From Bog-756 sp963776225 (lineage in GTDB: Bacteria > Actinomycetota > Acidimicrobiia > Acidimicrobiales > RAAP-2), in assembly GCA_963776225.1 (NCBI GenBank), contig CAVZLL010000003.1, positions 1,136,867 to 1,200,866 on the forward strand: 64,000 bases of DNA, written 5' to 3'. A program made the translations under genes and the position numbers. Below are positions 9,042 to 16,618 of this stretch, one piece after another (position 1 is the stretch's first letter; the number at the start of each line of letters is the position of its first letter). The notes below the pieces were generated by a model that was not told the origin of the DNA, made no database searches, and saw only the letters and a program-made list of their open reading frames with translations.

Positions 9042-9604
9042 TGCGGGCCCGAGAGGCCCGCTCCTCCGGTCGGACCGCCCGGTGGGGCACCCGGCGGGGA
9101 GCAGGCCTGATGGTCACGGCCCTCGTCGCCGCGGTGCTCGTCTCCGGGTGCGCCGGCCAGGAGCAATCGGGTACCCCGGCCGCCCGGGTCACCACCTGGG
9201 TACGGGGCGCCGGCGGCGGGACCGCCATCGGCACCGTGGCGGTCGACAGCCGCAACGTCGACCAGGCCCTCGCCCACCACGACCCTCCGGCGTCCATCCG
9301 GACCGTCTGCGCCCTCCTGACCAACGACGCCGAGACGGCGATCGGCAACCTGCCCACGCCCGACGCCACCTTGACCGGTGCACTCAACGCGGCGTTCGAG
9401 GATGCCGCGGCGGCAGGAGACGACTGCTACCAGGGTGCCGGCGGTGACCCCCGCCTGCTGGCCCGCTCGGCCTCGGAGCGCGCCCGGCTGACGCCGCTGC
9501 TCCAGGCGGCGGTCGAGCGGATCACCGCGGTGACCGGGCACACCCCGACCACCGAGACCACCGCGCCGCAGAGCGGATCCGGCGATCCGTTCGGAGGGTC
9601 CTGA
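9041..9604 (+). CDS. putative lipoprotein of unknown function
   Basis: A 187-aa exported protein. An Arg-rich n-region (about residues 1-22) leads into the hydrophobic stretch LMVTALVAAVLVSGC; the lipobox LVSGC predicts lipidation at Cys37. The mature part is Ala/Asp-rich, with Cys residues in IRTVCALLTND and DDCYQGAGG that could pair. The tail is Thr/Ser/Gly-rich. The start overlaps the DUF3151 stop by one base, so it is probably expressed with that gene. I do not recognise the family. Confidence 0.75.
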   Translation: MRAREARSSGRTARWGTRRGAGLMVTALVAAVLVSGCAGQEQSGTPAARVTTWVRGAGGGTAIGTVAVDSRNVDQALAHHDPPASIRTVCALLTNDAETAIGNLPTPDATLTGALNAAFEDAAAAGDDCYQGAGGDPRLLARSASERARLTPLLQAAVERITAVTGHTPTTETTAPQSGSGDPFGGS

Positions 9605-9652
9605 TGCCGCCCGGATCGCTCCCGGCGACCGGTGGGACCGCAGGAGGGCCGC

Positions 9653-10252
9653 ATGGACGTCGCTGACCCGGTCGGGCCGGTCCCGGCCGGATGCGACCCC
9701 GTCGAGTACGACCGGCTGCGGCGGCGGGTGCTCTGGGCGATGCCCACCGGGCTGTTCGTCGTCGGCAGCCGGTCCGGCGTCCGTCGCAACCTGATGACGG
9801 CCAACTGGGTGATGCAGGTGGCGACGAAGCCGAAGCTGGTGGCGGTGGCCCTCGAGTCCGGCTCGGTGACCCGTGCCCTCGTGGCGGAGAGCGGGCGGTT
9901 CTCGGTCAACCTCGTCGCCGCGCGCGATCGGGCCCTGGTGCGCCGGTTCGTGAAGCCGGTGCGCGACGTGGAGCTCGACGACCACGGGGTGGCGGTCTCG
10001 CTGCAGGGAGCGCCGGTGCACGAGGTGGCGGGCGGTCTCCCGTGTCTGGCCGCCGCGCTCGCCTGGTTGGCCTGCGAGGTACGAGCGGTCGCCGGTGCGG
10101 ACGGCGACCGGGAGGCGAGCCACGTGCTCGTGGTGGGGGAGGTGGTCGACGTCGGCGGATCGGTCCCCGCGCCGGGGGCGGCGGACCCGGACGAGGGGGA
10201 TGCCGGGCGGATCCTCCGGATGGGGGACACCCGCATGAATTACGGCGGATGA
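9653..10252 (+). CDS. flavin reductase-like domain protein
   Basis: A 199-aa protein of the flavin-reductase-like FMN-binding fold. Family features are WAMPTGLFVVGSR near the N-terminus, NLMTANWVMQVATKPKLVAV (the SxxPPL-like FMN-contact region) and SGRFSVNLVA. The C-terminal stretch ASHVLVVGEVVDVG also fits. Likely role: FMN-binding NAD(P)H-dependent flavin reduction or a related oxidoreductase, cytosolic; substrate unknown. The start is ATG 9653, with AGGAGGG 4 nt upstream, preferred over GTG 9632, which has no ribosome-binding site. Confidence 0.85.
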   Translation: MDVADPVGPVPAGCDPVEYDRLRRRVLWAMPTGLFVVGSRSGVRRNLMTANWVMQVATKPKLVAVALESGSVTRALVAESGRFSVNLVAARDRALVRRFVKPVRDVELDDHGVAVSLQGAPVHEVAGGLPCLAAALAWLACEVRAVAGADGDREASHVLVVGEVVDVGGSVPAPGAADPDEGDAGRILRMGDTRMNYGG

Positions 10253-10289
10253 GCGGCGGCGGTCGAGACGTGCGCACCCGTCCGACCGG

Positions 10290-10526
10290 TCAACCCTGGT
10301 CCGGACCGCCCCCCGGTCGCAGGTCGATCCGGAAGACGAGGATGCCGTCCTCGATCGACGCCTCGGCGTCGCCGAGCATGGCGAAATCCATGAAGTCGAC
10401 CTGGGCCTGCTCCTTGAAGCGCTGCCGCTCGGGGCCCTCGACCGGCGGGAGGCCCCTGGTCCTGACCGCCTCGGCACGGGTCCGGAATCGCTGGACCATG
10501 TCCGCGGGATCGAACTCGTCGGCCAC
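10290..10526 (-). CDS. small conserved-looking acidic protein, function unknown
   Basis: A 78-aa protein read from GTG 10526. It begins VADEFDPADMVQRFRTRA, has a central GLPPVEGPERQRFKEQAQ and ends in an alternating hydrophobic stretch EDGILVFRIDLR. It is charged and probably helical in the first half and beta in the second. No signal peptide or known motif. It lies convergent with the flavin reductase, 37 bp away. Codon composition matches the neighbouring genes, with G or C at nearly every third position, which supports coding. I do not recognise a named family. Confidence 0.6.
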   Translation of the reverse strand: MADEFDPADMVQRFRTRAEAVRTRGLPPVEGPERQRFKEQAQVDFMDFAMLGDAEASIEDGILVFRIDLRPGGGPDQG

Positions 10527-10591
10527 GGGGCGACTGTAGCGGTCCGCCCGCCGGTCCGGCCGCCGCGGTCGCGACCGGGTGGCCCCCGCAC

Positions 10592-10597
10592 TACACT
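10592..10597 (+). promoter_or_regulatory. putative -10 box (TACACT) for the small zinc-ribbon-like gene
   Basis: TACACT in an otherwise GC-only stretch, followed by GGGGCGATC and a GTG. The same TACACTGG sequence lies before the DUF3151 gene at 8556. The expected transcript start is about 10604, giving a leader of some 70-80 nt before the next coding start at 10674 or 10683. Confidence 0.5.
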
Positions 10598-10673
10598 GGG
10601 GCGATCGTGAAACGGTGGTGCTCGTCGCTCTCAGGCGCGGGTCACGGACCACCCCCGATGGTGGGGCAAGGAG

Positions 10674-10892
10674 TTGTTTCCGTTGAAGAAGGGACGCCAT
10701 CGCCGCTTCGAGGAAGCGCGAAGCCTCAAACGGTCGGTCGCCACAGCCAGCAGGAGCTGCCCCGAATGCGGGGCGGAGCCGGACGACAAGCACGCATCGT
10801 GGTGCCTGGCGACCGAGGACGACTACGACGACATCCTCGGCACGTCGTCGCGGCCGCCCTCCTCGGTCGACGACGACCCCCTCGCCCAGTAG
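10674..10892 (+). CDS. small protein with a zinc-ribbon-like Cys/His cluster
   Basis: A protein of 69-72 aa. A basic N-terminus (KKGRHRRFEEARSLKRS) precedes CPECGAEPDDKHASWC, where three Cys and one His could hold a zinc ion, and an acidic tail ending DDDPLAQ. The start is uncertain: TTG 10674 abuts the AAGGAG, whereas TTG 10683 has GGAG 9 nt upstream and gives a cleaner MKKGRHRR N-terminus. Charge layout suggests nucleic-acid or ribosome contact, but that is inference. Not a family I can name. Confidence 0.6.
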   Translation: MFPLKKGRHRRFEEARSLKRSVATASRSCPECGAEPDDKHASWCLATEDDYDDILGTSSRPPSSVDDDPLAQ

Positions 10893-10930
10893 CGCCGCCC
10901 CGCTCGCGGCACCGGTCGGGCGCGCCTCGG

Positions 10931-11680
10931 TCATCGCCGCACGGTGGGATGGGGGAGCAGGGTCACCCGTGCCGTCTGGCCGGTGCGGCCGTCGAGATAG
11001 GCGGCGAGTCGCTTGTACACCTTCCGCCCGGCCATGGTCTCGAGCTCGGTGCGCATCGCGCGATAGACCGGCTCGGCTCCGGTGAAGGCCGCCGGATCCT
11101 CGGTGCACCACCAGTGGAACTCCTCGCCCCCCTCGCCCCAGTGGCGCCGGTCCCACTGGCGGATCACCGAGGTCACCCTTCCGTCGGGTGCCGTCTCGTC
11201 CTCACGTCGGAGGGGGAGCTGCCAGCAGACCTCGGGCTTGAGCTCGACGTGGCTGCGCCCTTCGGCCTCTGCCGCCAGGTGCAGCGCGCAGCCCGCGCCC
11301 GCTTTGAACCCGGGACGGTTGAGGAAGATGCACGCCCCGTCGACCAGCCGGGTGCCCAGCTCCCCGTCGGGCAGCTTCTTGACCACGCCGCGCCGGCCCT
11401 TCGCGTGGAACTGCCAGAGGTCGGCGCTGAGCCGCTCGGCCGCCTTCTCGACCGTGCGGGCGTCCTTCTTCCCGGTGAAGTGGGCACCGTAGGAGCAGCA
11501 GCCCTGGACGAGCTCGGGGGCCGGCCCGGTGAGCACCCCCTGGCACCCGTGCCCGAAGATGCAGGTCCACCGGCTGGCGAGGAAGGTGACGTCGAAGAGC
11601 CAGGTCCGCTCCTCGTCGGGGTCGTCGAAGCTGACCCACTCGTGGGCGTCGTCCGGCAGGTGCTTGTCGGGGGACGGCAT
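10931..11680 (-). CDS. cysteine-rich conserved protein, possible metal- or Fe-S-binding
   Basis: A 249-aa soluble protein. Cys residues cluster at about 40, 46, 61, 62, 117, 131 and 152, with another in FHWWCTED. The stretch WTCIFGHGCQGVL then QGCCSYGAHF resembles zinc/iron-chelating (YkgJ-like) domains, but I cannot place it firmly. ATG 11680 is chosen because it leaves 18 bp to the divergent nfuA-like start at 11699. The two genes are adjacent and divergent, so a role near Fe-S metabolism is possible but unproven. Confidence 0.7.
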   Translation of the reverse strand: MPSPDKHLPDDAHEWVSFDDPDEERTWLFDVTFLASRWTCIFGHGCQGVLTGPAPELVQGCCSYGAHFTGKKDARTVEKAAERLSADLWQFHAKGRRGVVKKLPDGELGTRLVDGACIFLNRPGFKAGAGCALHLAAEAEGRSHVELKPEVCWQLPLRREDETAPDGRVTSVIRQWDRRHWGEGGEEFHWWCTEDPAAFTGAEPVYRAMRTELETMAGRKVYKRLAAYLDGRTGQTARVTLLPHPTVRR

Positions 11681-11685
11681 GCCCG

Positions 11686-11698
11686 TATGATGACAGGC
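11686..11698 (+). promoter_or_regulatory. leaderless promoter of the NfuA-type gene (TATGAT-N7-ATG)
   Basis: TATGAT at 11686-11691 ends 7 nt before the ATG at 11699, so transcription should begin at or next to the start codon. No Shine-Dalgarno sequence is present. Confidence 0.7.
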
Positions 11699-12355
11699 AT
11701 GAGTGACGACCGTGACGACCGGGCGCCGGTCCTGACCATCACCCCCGAGGCGCGGGCCACCGTGCTCGAGGTGCTGGCCAACGAGAGCGAGGCGGACACC
11801 CTCGCGCTCTGGCTCGAGGTCAGCGGTGAGAGCGACGGCGCGTACACCTACGACATGTACTTCGAGGCGCTGGCCGATGCGGCCGAGGGCGACGCCGTCC
11901 AGCACGGAGACGAGTTGCCGGTCGTCGTCCCTGCGGCGAGCGTCGGACGCCTCGAGGGGTCGACGCTCGACTGCGTCACCGACGCCTCGGGCGAGAGCGG
12001 CCTGGTCATCGTCAACCCGAACACCCCGCCACTCCCGACCTTCCAGGGCATGGCCTCGCTCCCCGAGATCGACCTCTCCGACCCGCTCGCCCAGCGGGTG
12101 CACTCGGTCCTCGAGGAGCAGGTCAATCCCAGCATCGCCGCCCATGGCGGCCGCGCCGATCTGGTCGCCGTGGAGAACGCGTCGGTCTACCTGCGCCTGA
12201 GCGGCGGGTGCCAGGGGTGCGGGATGGCCAAGGCGACCCTCGCCCAGGGCATCGAGGTCATCCTCCGCGAGTCGATCCCCGAGATCGCCAACATCGTCGA
12301 CGTGACCGACCACGCGGACGGGGCCAACCCGTACTACGAGCCGGCGCACGGCTGA
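11699..12355 (+). CDS. NfuA-type Fe-S cluster carrier (degenerate A-type domain + NifU domain)
   Basis: A 218-aa iron-sulfur carrier. The N-terminal ~110 residues (ITPEARATVLEVLANE to VIVNPN) resemble an A-type/HesB domain that lacks the three metal-binding Cys, as in E. coli NfuA; only Cys92 remains. The C-terminal NifU domain (about 128-205) has the cluster-binding CxxC as GGCQGCGMAK (Cys171, Cys174). Expected role: holding and delivering a 4Fe-4S cluster to target enzymes in the cytosol. The promoter implies a leaderless mRNA. The A-type domain match is less certain than the NifU domain. Confidence 0.88.
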   Translation: MSDDRDDRAPVLTITPEARATVLEVLANESEADTLALWLEVSGESDGAYTYDMYFEALADAAEGDAVQHGDELPVVVPAASVGRLEGSTLDCVTDASGESGLVIVNPNTPPLPTFQGMASLPEIDLSDPLAQRVHSVLEEQVNPSIAAHGGRADLVAVENASVYLRLSGGCQGCGMAKATLAQGIEVILRESIPEIANIVDVTDHADGANPYYEPAHG

Positions 12356-12416
12356 ACCTGCCCGCCCGCCGCCGGCCCGCGCGCCCGCGGTACCCGTTTT
12401 CGGCCGGCCCGTCCGG

Positions 12417-12429
12417 TACGTTGCGGTAG
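12417..12429 (+). promoter_or_regulatory. leaderless promoter of the prepilin peptidase gene (TACGTT-N7-GTG)
   Basis: TACGTT at 12417-12422 is followed by 7 nt and the GTG start at 12430. No ribosome-binding site lies between, so the mRNA is predicted to start at the GTG. Confidence 0.6.
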
Positions 12430-13281
12430 GTGGACACGACGCTCGTCGCCGGGACGGCGCTCGCCGGCGCGGTGGTCGGCGCGGTGCTCGACCCGCTCGG
12501 GCAGCGCCTTGCGGAACGGAGCCGGGCGGCCGATGCACGTCGCCGTGACGAACGGGCCGGTCCTCCCGCAGGGGAGGGCGAGCCGCAACAGACTGCTGCG
12601 GCCGAGGCCGCGGGTGGGCCACTGAGCACCCGCCTCCCGACGGACGGGCCGGCCGTCCCCACCCGCTCCCCGTCCCCGGTCGGCCCCGCGCGCCACCTGC
12701 TGCCCGCGGGTCCCGCGCCGGCCAGGACCCTGGGCGCGGCGCTCCTGACCGCCGTGCTGTGGGGTGCGGCCGCCCACCACTTCGGCCCCCATCTCCTCCT
12801 CCTTCCCTTCTGCGCCTTCTTCGCCATGCTGGTCACCGTCTCGGTGACCGATCTCTCGCACCGGCTGGTGCCGAGGCACCTCGTCTACGGGGGTCTCGTG
12901 ATCATCGTCCCCCTCCTGATCGTGGTCTCCGCCACCGAGGGGACCTGGGACCACCTGACCGGCAGCGCCGTCGCCGGTGCGGTCGCCTTCGGCCTGTTCT
13001 TCACCATCTGGTTCCTGGTGCCGAAGGGGATGGGCTTCGGCGACGTCCGGCTCGCCGGGGCCATCGGGATCACGGTCGGGTACCTCAGCCTCCTGCACGC
13101 CTACGTGGCCTTCCTCGCCGGCTTCCTGCTCGGGATGGTGTTCGGTCTGGTGCTGGTGGCGGGCTCACCGGCCGGGCGCAGGACGCACGTCCCGTTCGCG
13201 CCCTCCCTCGCAGCCGGGGCGGTGATCGCGGTGCTCTGGGGAGGTCCACTGGCCCAGCACATCTTCCATGCGGGAACCTGA
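12430..13281 (+). CDS. A24-family prepilin peptidase
   Basis: Membrane aspartyl protease of 283 aa that would process type IV pilin-like or Tad/Flp prepilins. The catalytic Asp residues are visible: Asp141 in VTDLSHRLVP and Asp205 in the GxGD motif GFGDVRL. About six hydrophobic segments span 100-275. Residues ~30-95 are a charged, Pro/Ala-rich linker in place of the CxxC zinc N-methylase domain of PilD, so it should cleave but not methylate. In mycobacteria a prepilin peptidase gene also sits near the aro cluster. No pilin gene is in the window. Confidence 0.88.
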   Translation: MDTTLVAGTALAGAVVGAVLDPLGQRLAERSRAADARRRDERAGPPAGEGEPQQTAAAEAAGGPLSTRLPTDGPAVPTRSPSPVGPARHLLPAGPAPARTLGAALLTAVLWGAAAHHFGPHLLLLPFCAFFAMLVTVSVTDLSHRLVPRHLVYGGLVIIVPLLIVVSATEGTWDHLTGSAVAGAVAFGLFFTIWFLVPKGMGFGDVRLAGAIGITVGYLSLLHAYVAFLAGFLLGMVFGLVLVAGSPAGRRTHVPFAPSLAAGAVIAVLWGGPLAQHIFHAGT

Positions 13282-13342
13282 CGCGCCCGCGGGGTCCGGG
13301 ATCCGCGGCGCGCGGCCCCCCGGGGATCGCCACCACCCGGAG

Positions 13343-13355
13343 TAGATTCGAGCGG
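13343..13355 (+). promoter_or_regulatory. leaderless promoter of aroC (TAGATT-N7-ATG)
   Basis: TAGATT at 13343-13348 ends 7 nt before ATG 13356. It is the only promoter-like element before the tightly overlapped aro operon, so it probably drives aroC through efp. Confidence 0.65.
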
Positions 13356-14585
13356 ATGCTGCGATTCCTGACCGCCGGGGAGTCCCACGGACGCGCCCTG
13401 GTGGTCATCCTGGAAGGGATCCCGGCCGGTCTGGCGGTGACCGAGGAGGACGTCCAGCGGGGGCTGGCCCGGCGGCGGTTGGGGTTCGGCAGGGGGCCGA
13501 GGATGCGTTTCGAGCTCGACGAGGTGAGCCTGCTCGGAGGCATCCGGCACGGAAGGACGCTCGGCGCACCGATCGCCATCGAGATCGCCAACACCGAGTG
13601 GCCCAAATGGGAGCAGGAGATGTCTCCGGCACCGGGCCTGCCCTCCCGGGTGCTCACCCAGCCCCGGCCCGGGCACGCCGACCTCTCCGGCATGCTCAAG
13701 TACGGGCTCGCCGATGCCCGAGACGTCCTCGAGCGGGCCTCGGCCCGCGAGACCGCGGCCCGGGTCGCCGCGGGCACGGTGGCCAAGCTGTTGCTGGGTC
13801 GGATCGGGATCGACGTGGTGAGCCACGTCGTGCAGCTCGGGCCCGAGCGCGCCGCTCCCGGGCCCTTGCCGCTCGCGGACGACCTGGCCCGCATCGACGA
13901 GTCCGAGGTGCGCTGTGCCGACCCCGAGGCGGCATGGCGGATGGTCGCCGCGGTCAAGGCGGCGGCGAAGGCGGGCGACTCCCTGGGTGGCGTGGTCGAG
14001 CTCGTCGCGCACGGCGTCCCGGTCGGCCTCGGCAGCCATGTCCACTGGGACCGCCGCATCGACGGATTGCTGGCCCAGGCGCTGATGAGCATCCAGGCGG
14101 TCAAGGCGGTCGAGATCGGTGACGGGTCGGAGCTGGCCGGTCTGCGTGGCTCCGAGGCCCACGACGCGATCCGACTGGCCCGCCCGGAGGAGAACCCGGC
14201 CGAGGCCTCTGCCGCCCGGCTCGCGGGCGGCTACGTCCGCGACACCGGTCACGCCGGCGGCGTGGAAGGAGGGATGACCACGGGATCCCCGGTGGTCGCC
14301 CGCCTGTCGATGAAGCCGCTCGCCACCCTCAACCGTCCGGTCCTCGGAACGGTGGACGTGGTGACCGGGGAGTCGACGGTCTCCTTCAAGGAACGAACCG
14401 ACGTGACGGCGGTGCCGGCCATGGGGGTGGTGGGGGAGACGATGGTCGCGTTGGTGCTCGCCTCGGAGGCGCTGCGCAAGTTCGGCGGCGACTCGGTCGC
14501 GGAGTTCTGCCGCAACCGGGACGGCTACGTGGCGACGCTCGGGGCGACCCCGTCCGCGGCGGGCTCGGCCGCGGACGATGGCTGA
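13356..14585 (+). CDS. aroC: chorismate synthase
   Basis: FMN-dependent enzyme that converts EPSP to chorismate, the last step of the shikimate pathway; 409 aa. Signatures seen are MLRFLTAGESHGRALV at the start, ARETAARVAAGTVAK, and GGVEGGMTTGSPVVARLSMKP near the end. ATG 13356 is fixed by the conserved N-terminus and by the -10 box 7 nt upstream. It overlaps aroK by 8 nt. First gene of an operon aroC-aroK-aroB-aroQ-pepQ-efp. No aroE or aroA is nearby. Confidence 0.97.
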   Translation: MLRFLTAGESHGRALVVILEGIPAGLAVTEEDVQRGLARRRLGFGRGPRMRFELDEVSLLGGIRHGRTLGAPIAIEIANTEWPKWEQEMSPAPGLPSRVLTQPRPGHADLSGMLKYGLADARDVLERASARETAARVAAGTVAKLLLGRIGIDVVSHVVQLGPERAAPGPLPLADDLARIDESEVRCADPEAAWRMVAAVKAAAKAGDSLGGVVELVAHGVPVGLGSHVHWDRRIDGLLAQALMSIQAVKAVEIGDGSELAGLRGSEAHDAIRLARPEENPAEASAARLAGGYVRDTGHAGGVEGGMTTGSPVVARLSMKPLATLNRPVLGTVDVVTGESTVSFKERTDVTAVPAMGVVGETMVALVLASEALRKFGGDSVAEFCRNRDGYVATLGATPSAAGSAADDG

Positions 14586-15102
14586 CCGCCTGATCCTGGT
14601 CGGGATGATGGGAGCCGGCAAGACCACCGTCGGACGGCGGCTGGCCGAACGACTGGGGTGGACGTACCTCGACTCCGACGCCGAGGTGGAGGCCACCACC
14701 GGCTCGACCGTCCCCGAGCTCTTCGCGGCGCGCGGCGAGGCGGGTTTCCGGGGCGAGGAGTCCCGGGTGCTGGCCGACGCCCTGTCCCGGACCGATCCGG
14801 TGGTGGTGTCCGCCGCCGGGGGCACGGTCCTCTCCGAGGAGAACCGGCGGTTGCTCAGGCGGTCGGGTCCGGTGGTGTGGCTCCGCGCCCGCCCCTCCAC
14901 CCTCGCCGCAAGGGTCGGGGACGGCGCGGGGCGGCCACTGCTCGGAGCGGACCCCGCCGCAGCGCTCGCCGCGCTCGACGCGGAGCGCCGGCCCTTCTAC
15001 GCGGAGGTGGCCGGCACGGTGGTCGACGTCGACGAGCTGACCGCCGACCAGGTGGTGGAGCGCGTCCTGGCCGCGACCCGCTCCGGGGGGCGGACGTCCT
15101 GA
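14578..15102 (+). CDS. aroK: shikimate kinase
   Basis: Phosphorylates shikimate at O3 with ATP; 174 aa, the family's usual size. The P-loop is GMMGAGKTTVGRRLA. Shikimate-binding residues lie in LDSDAEVEATTG (Asp), FRGEESRVL (Arg) and SAAGGTVL (Gly-Gly). The lid Arg is in GRPLLG. Starts inside the end of aroC and its stop shares one base with the start of aroB, indicating translational coupling. Confidence 0.97.
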   Translation: MADRLILVGMMGAGKTTVGRRLAERLGWTYLDSDAEVEATTGSTVPELFAARGEAGFRGEESRVLADALSRTDPVVVSAAGGTVLSEENRRLLRRSGPVVWLRARPSTLAARVGDGAGRPLLGADPAAALAALDAERRPFYAEVAGTVVDVDELTADQVVERVLAATRSGGRTS

Positions 15103-16169
15103 TGCGGATCGTCCCGGTCGAGCTGGGCCCTCGCCGCTACGACGTCCTGGTGGGCGAGGGGGTCCGCCACGAGCTGGCCCGTGTGGTGGCCGCCACGGTC
15201 CCCACGGCCCGGCGCGCGGCGGTGGTCACCCAGGAGGGGATCGGGGTCGGGGTGGACCCCGGGATCCCCGCCGAGGTGTTCACCGTGCCCGACGGCGAGC
15301 AGGCCAAGTCGATGGCCGTGGTCGAGGAGCTCTGCCGCGGCTTCGCGCGGTCCGGACTGAGCCGCGCCGACGTGGTGGTGGCGGTGGGGGGTGGCGTGGT
15401 CACCGACCTCGCCGGTTTCGCAGCGGCGTCGTTCCACCGGGGCACCGCCTACGTCAACGTGGCCACCTCGCTGCTCGCGCAGGTCGACGCGGCGATCGGG
15501 GGCAAGACCGGGGTCAATCTCCCCGAGGGCAAGAACCTGGTCGGTGCCTTCTGGCAGCCGAGCGCGGTCCTCTGCGACACCGGCCTCCTCGACAGCCTCC
15601 CGCCCCGGGAATGGTCCTCGGGCCGTGGCGAGGTCGCCAAGTACGCGCTCCTCGGCATCGGGTCGGCCCTCGGTGGACCACCGGCGGCTGACCTCCCCCT
15701 CGACGAGCAGGTCGCCCGCTGTGCTGCGGTGAAGGCCCAGGTGGTGGCTGCCGACGAACGCGAGGGAGACCGGCGGATGCTGCTCAACTACGGGCACACC
15801 CTGGCCCACGCCCTCGAGGCTGCCTCCTTCGGCGGATCCGACAGGGCCGGTCTCCCCCACGGCGAGGCGGTGGCGGTGGGGCTGCTCTACGCGGCCCTGC
15901 TGGCACGGCGGCTGGGCCGGATCGACGACGCCGGGGTGGAACGCCACCGCCGGGTGGTCTCCTCCTTCGATCTTCCCATGGCCCTGCCGGCCGGTGCGAG
16001 CGCCGAGCGGTTGCTGCCCTTCATGCTGCGGGACAAGAAGTCGCGGGGCGACCTCACCTTCGTGCTGGACGGTCCCCGGGGGGTCGAGGTCGTGCGAGGC
16101 GTCGCGCCGGACCAGGTGATCGCTACCCTTGCGGAGATGGAGCATCGGGAGACGGGCGCTCCGGGATGA
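15102..16169 (+). CDS. aroB: 3-dehydroquinate synthase
   Basis: NAD- and zinc-dependent enzyme that makes 3-dehydroquinate from DAHP; 355 aa. The NAD-binding stretch is AVGGGVVTDLAGFAAASFHR. Metal ligands are the Glu in GEVAKYALLG and the His in LNYGHTLAHALE and LPHGEAVAVG. The substrate-site Lys lies in AAIGGKTGVNLPEGKN. ATG 15102 overlaps the aroK stop by one base. The stop overlaps aroQ (ATGA). Confidence 0.97.
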   Translation: MRIVPVELGPRRYDVLVGEGVRHELARVVAATVPTARRAAVVTQEGIGVGVDPGIPAEVFTVPDGEQAKSMAVVEELCRGFARSGLSRADVVVAVGGGVVTDLAGFAAASFHRGTAYVNVATSLLAQVDAAIGGKTGVNLPEGKNLVGAFWQPSAVLCDTGLLDSLPPREWSSGRGEVAKYALLGIGSALGGPPAADLPLDEQVARCAAVKAQVVAADEREGDRRMLLNYGHTLAHALEAASFGGSDRAGLPHGEAVAVGLLYAALLARRLGRIDDAGVERHRRVVSSFDLPMALPAGASAERLLPFMLRDKKSRGDLTFVLDGPRGVEVVRGVAPDQVIATLAEMEHRETGAPG

Positions 16170-16618
16170 GCGCACGCGGACGGCTGCTGCTCCTCTCCGG
16201 ACCGAACCTCAACCTGCTGGGCGATCGGGAGCCCGACGTCTACGGCACCGCGACCCTCGGTGAGCACGTCGCCGCGGCCCGCGCCGCGGCCGAGGATCTG
16301 GGGTACGAGCTCGAGCACGTCCAGTCCAACCACGAGGGCGATCTGGTCGGCGCGGTCCAGGATGCGCGCGGGGCGTTCGCGGCGGTCATCGTCAACGCAG
16401 GGGCACTCACCCACAGTTCGTGGTCGCTGCACGATGCGCTGGCTGCGTTCGACGGGGTGGTGATCGAGCTCCACCTCTCCAATCCTGCGGCCCGGGAGCC
16501 CTTCCGCCACACGTCGACCATCGCCCCGGTGGCCGACGGCTGCATCGCCGGGTTCGGCGGTCTCGGGTATCCGCTGGCCGTCGAGGCGGCGGCCAGGATC
16601 CTCTCGGTACGCGCCTGA
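16166..16618 (+). CDS. aroQ: type II 3-dehydroquinate dehydratase
   Basis: Dodecameric type II dehydroquinase, 150 aa, dehydrating 3-dehydroquinate to 3-dehydroshikimate. Typical stretches are GPNLNLLGDREPDVYG with the catalytic Tyr, QSNHEGDLV, NAGALTHSSWSL and ELHLSNPAAREPFRHTS with the catalytic His. Short overlaps on both sides (4 nt with aroB, 1 nt with pepQ) place it firmly in the operon. Confidence 0.97.
   Translation: MSARGRLLLLSGPNLNLLGDREPDVYGTATLGEHVAAARAAAEDLGYELEHVQSNHEGDLVGAVQDARGAFAAVIVNAGALTHSSWSLHDALAAFDGVVIELHLSNPAAREPFRHTSTIAPVADGCIAGFGGLGYPLAVEAAARILSVRA

Noticed and set aside
10607..12355. A 582-aa plus-strand frame starting at GTG 10607 and ending with the NfuA-type protein
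   Set aside because: Only the part from ATG 11699 is conserved; the rest is antisense to the Cys-rich minus-strand gene, and a -10 box lies just before 11699.
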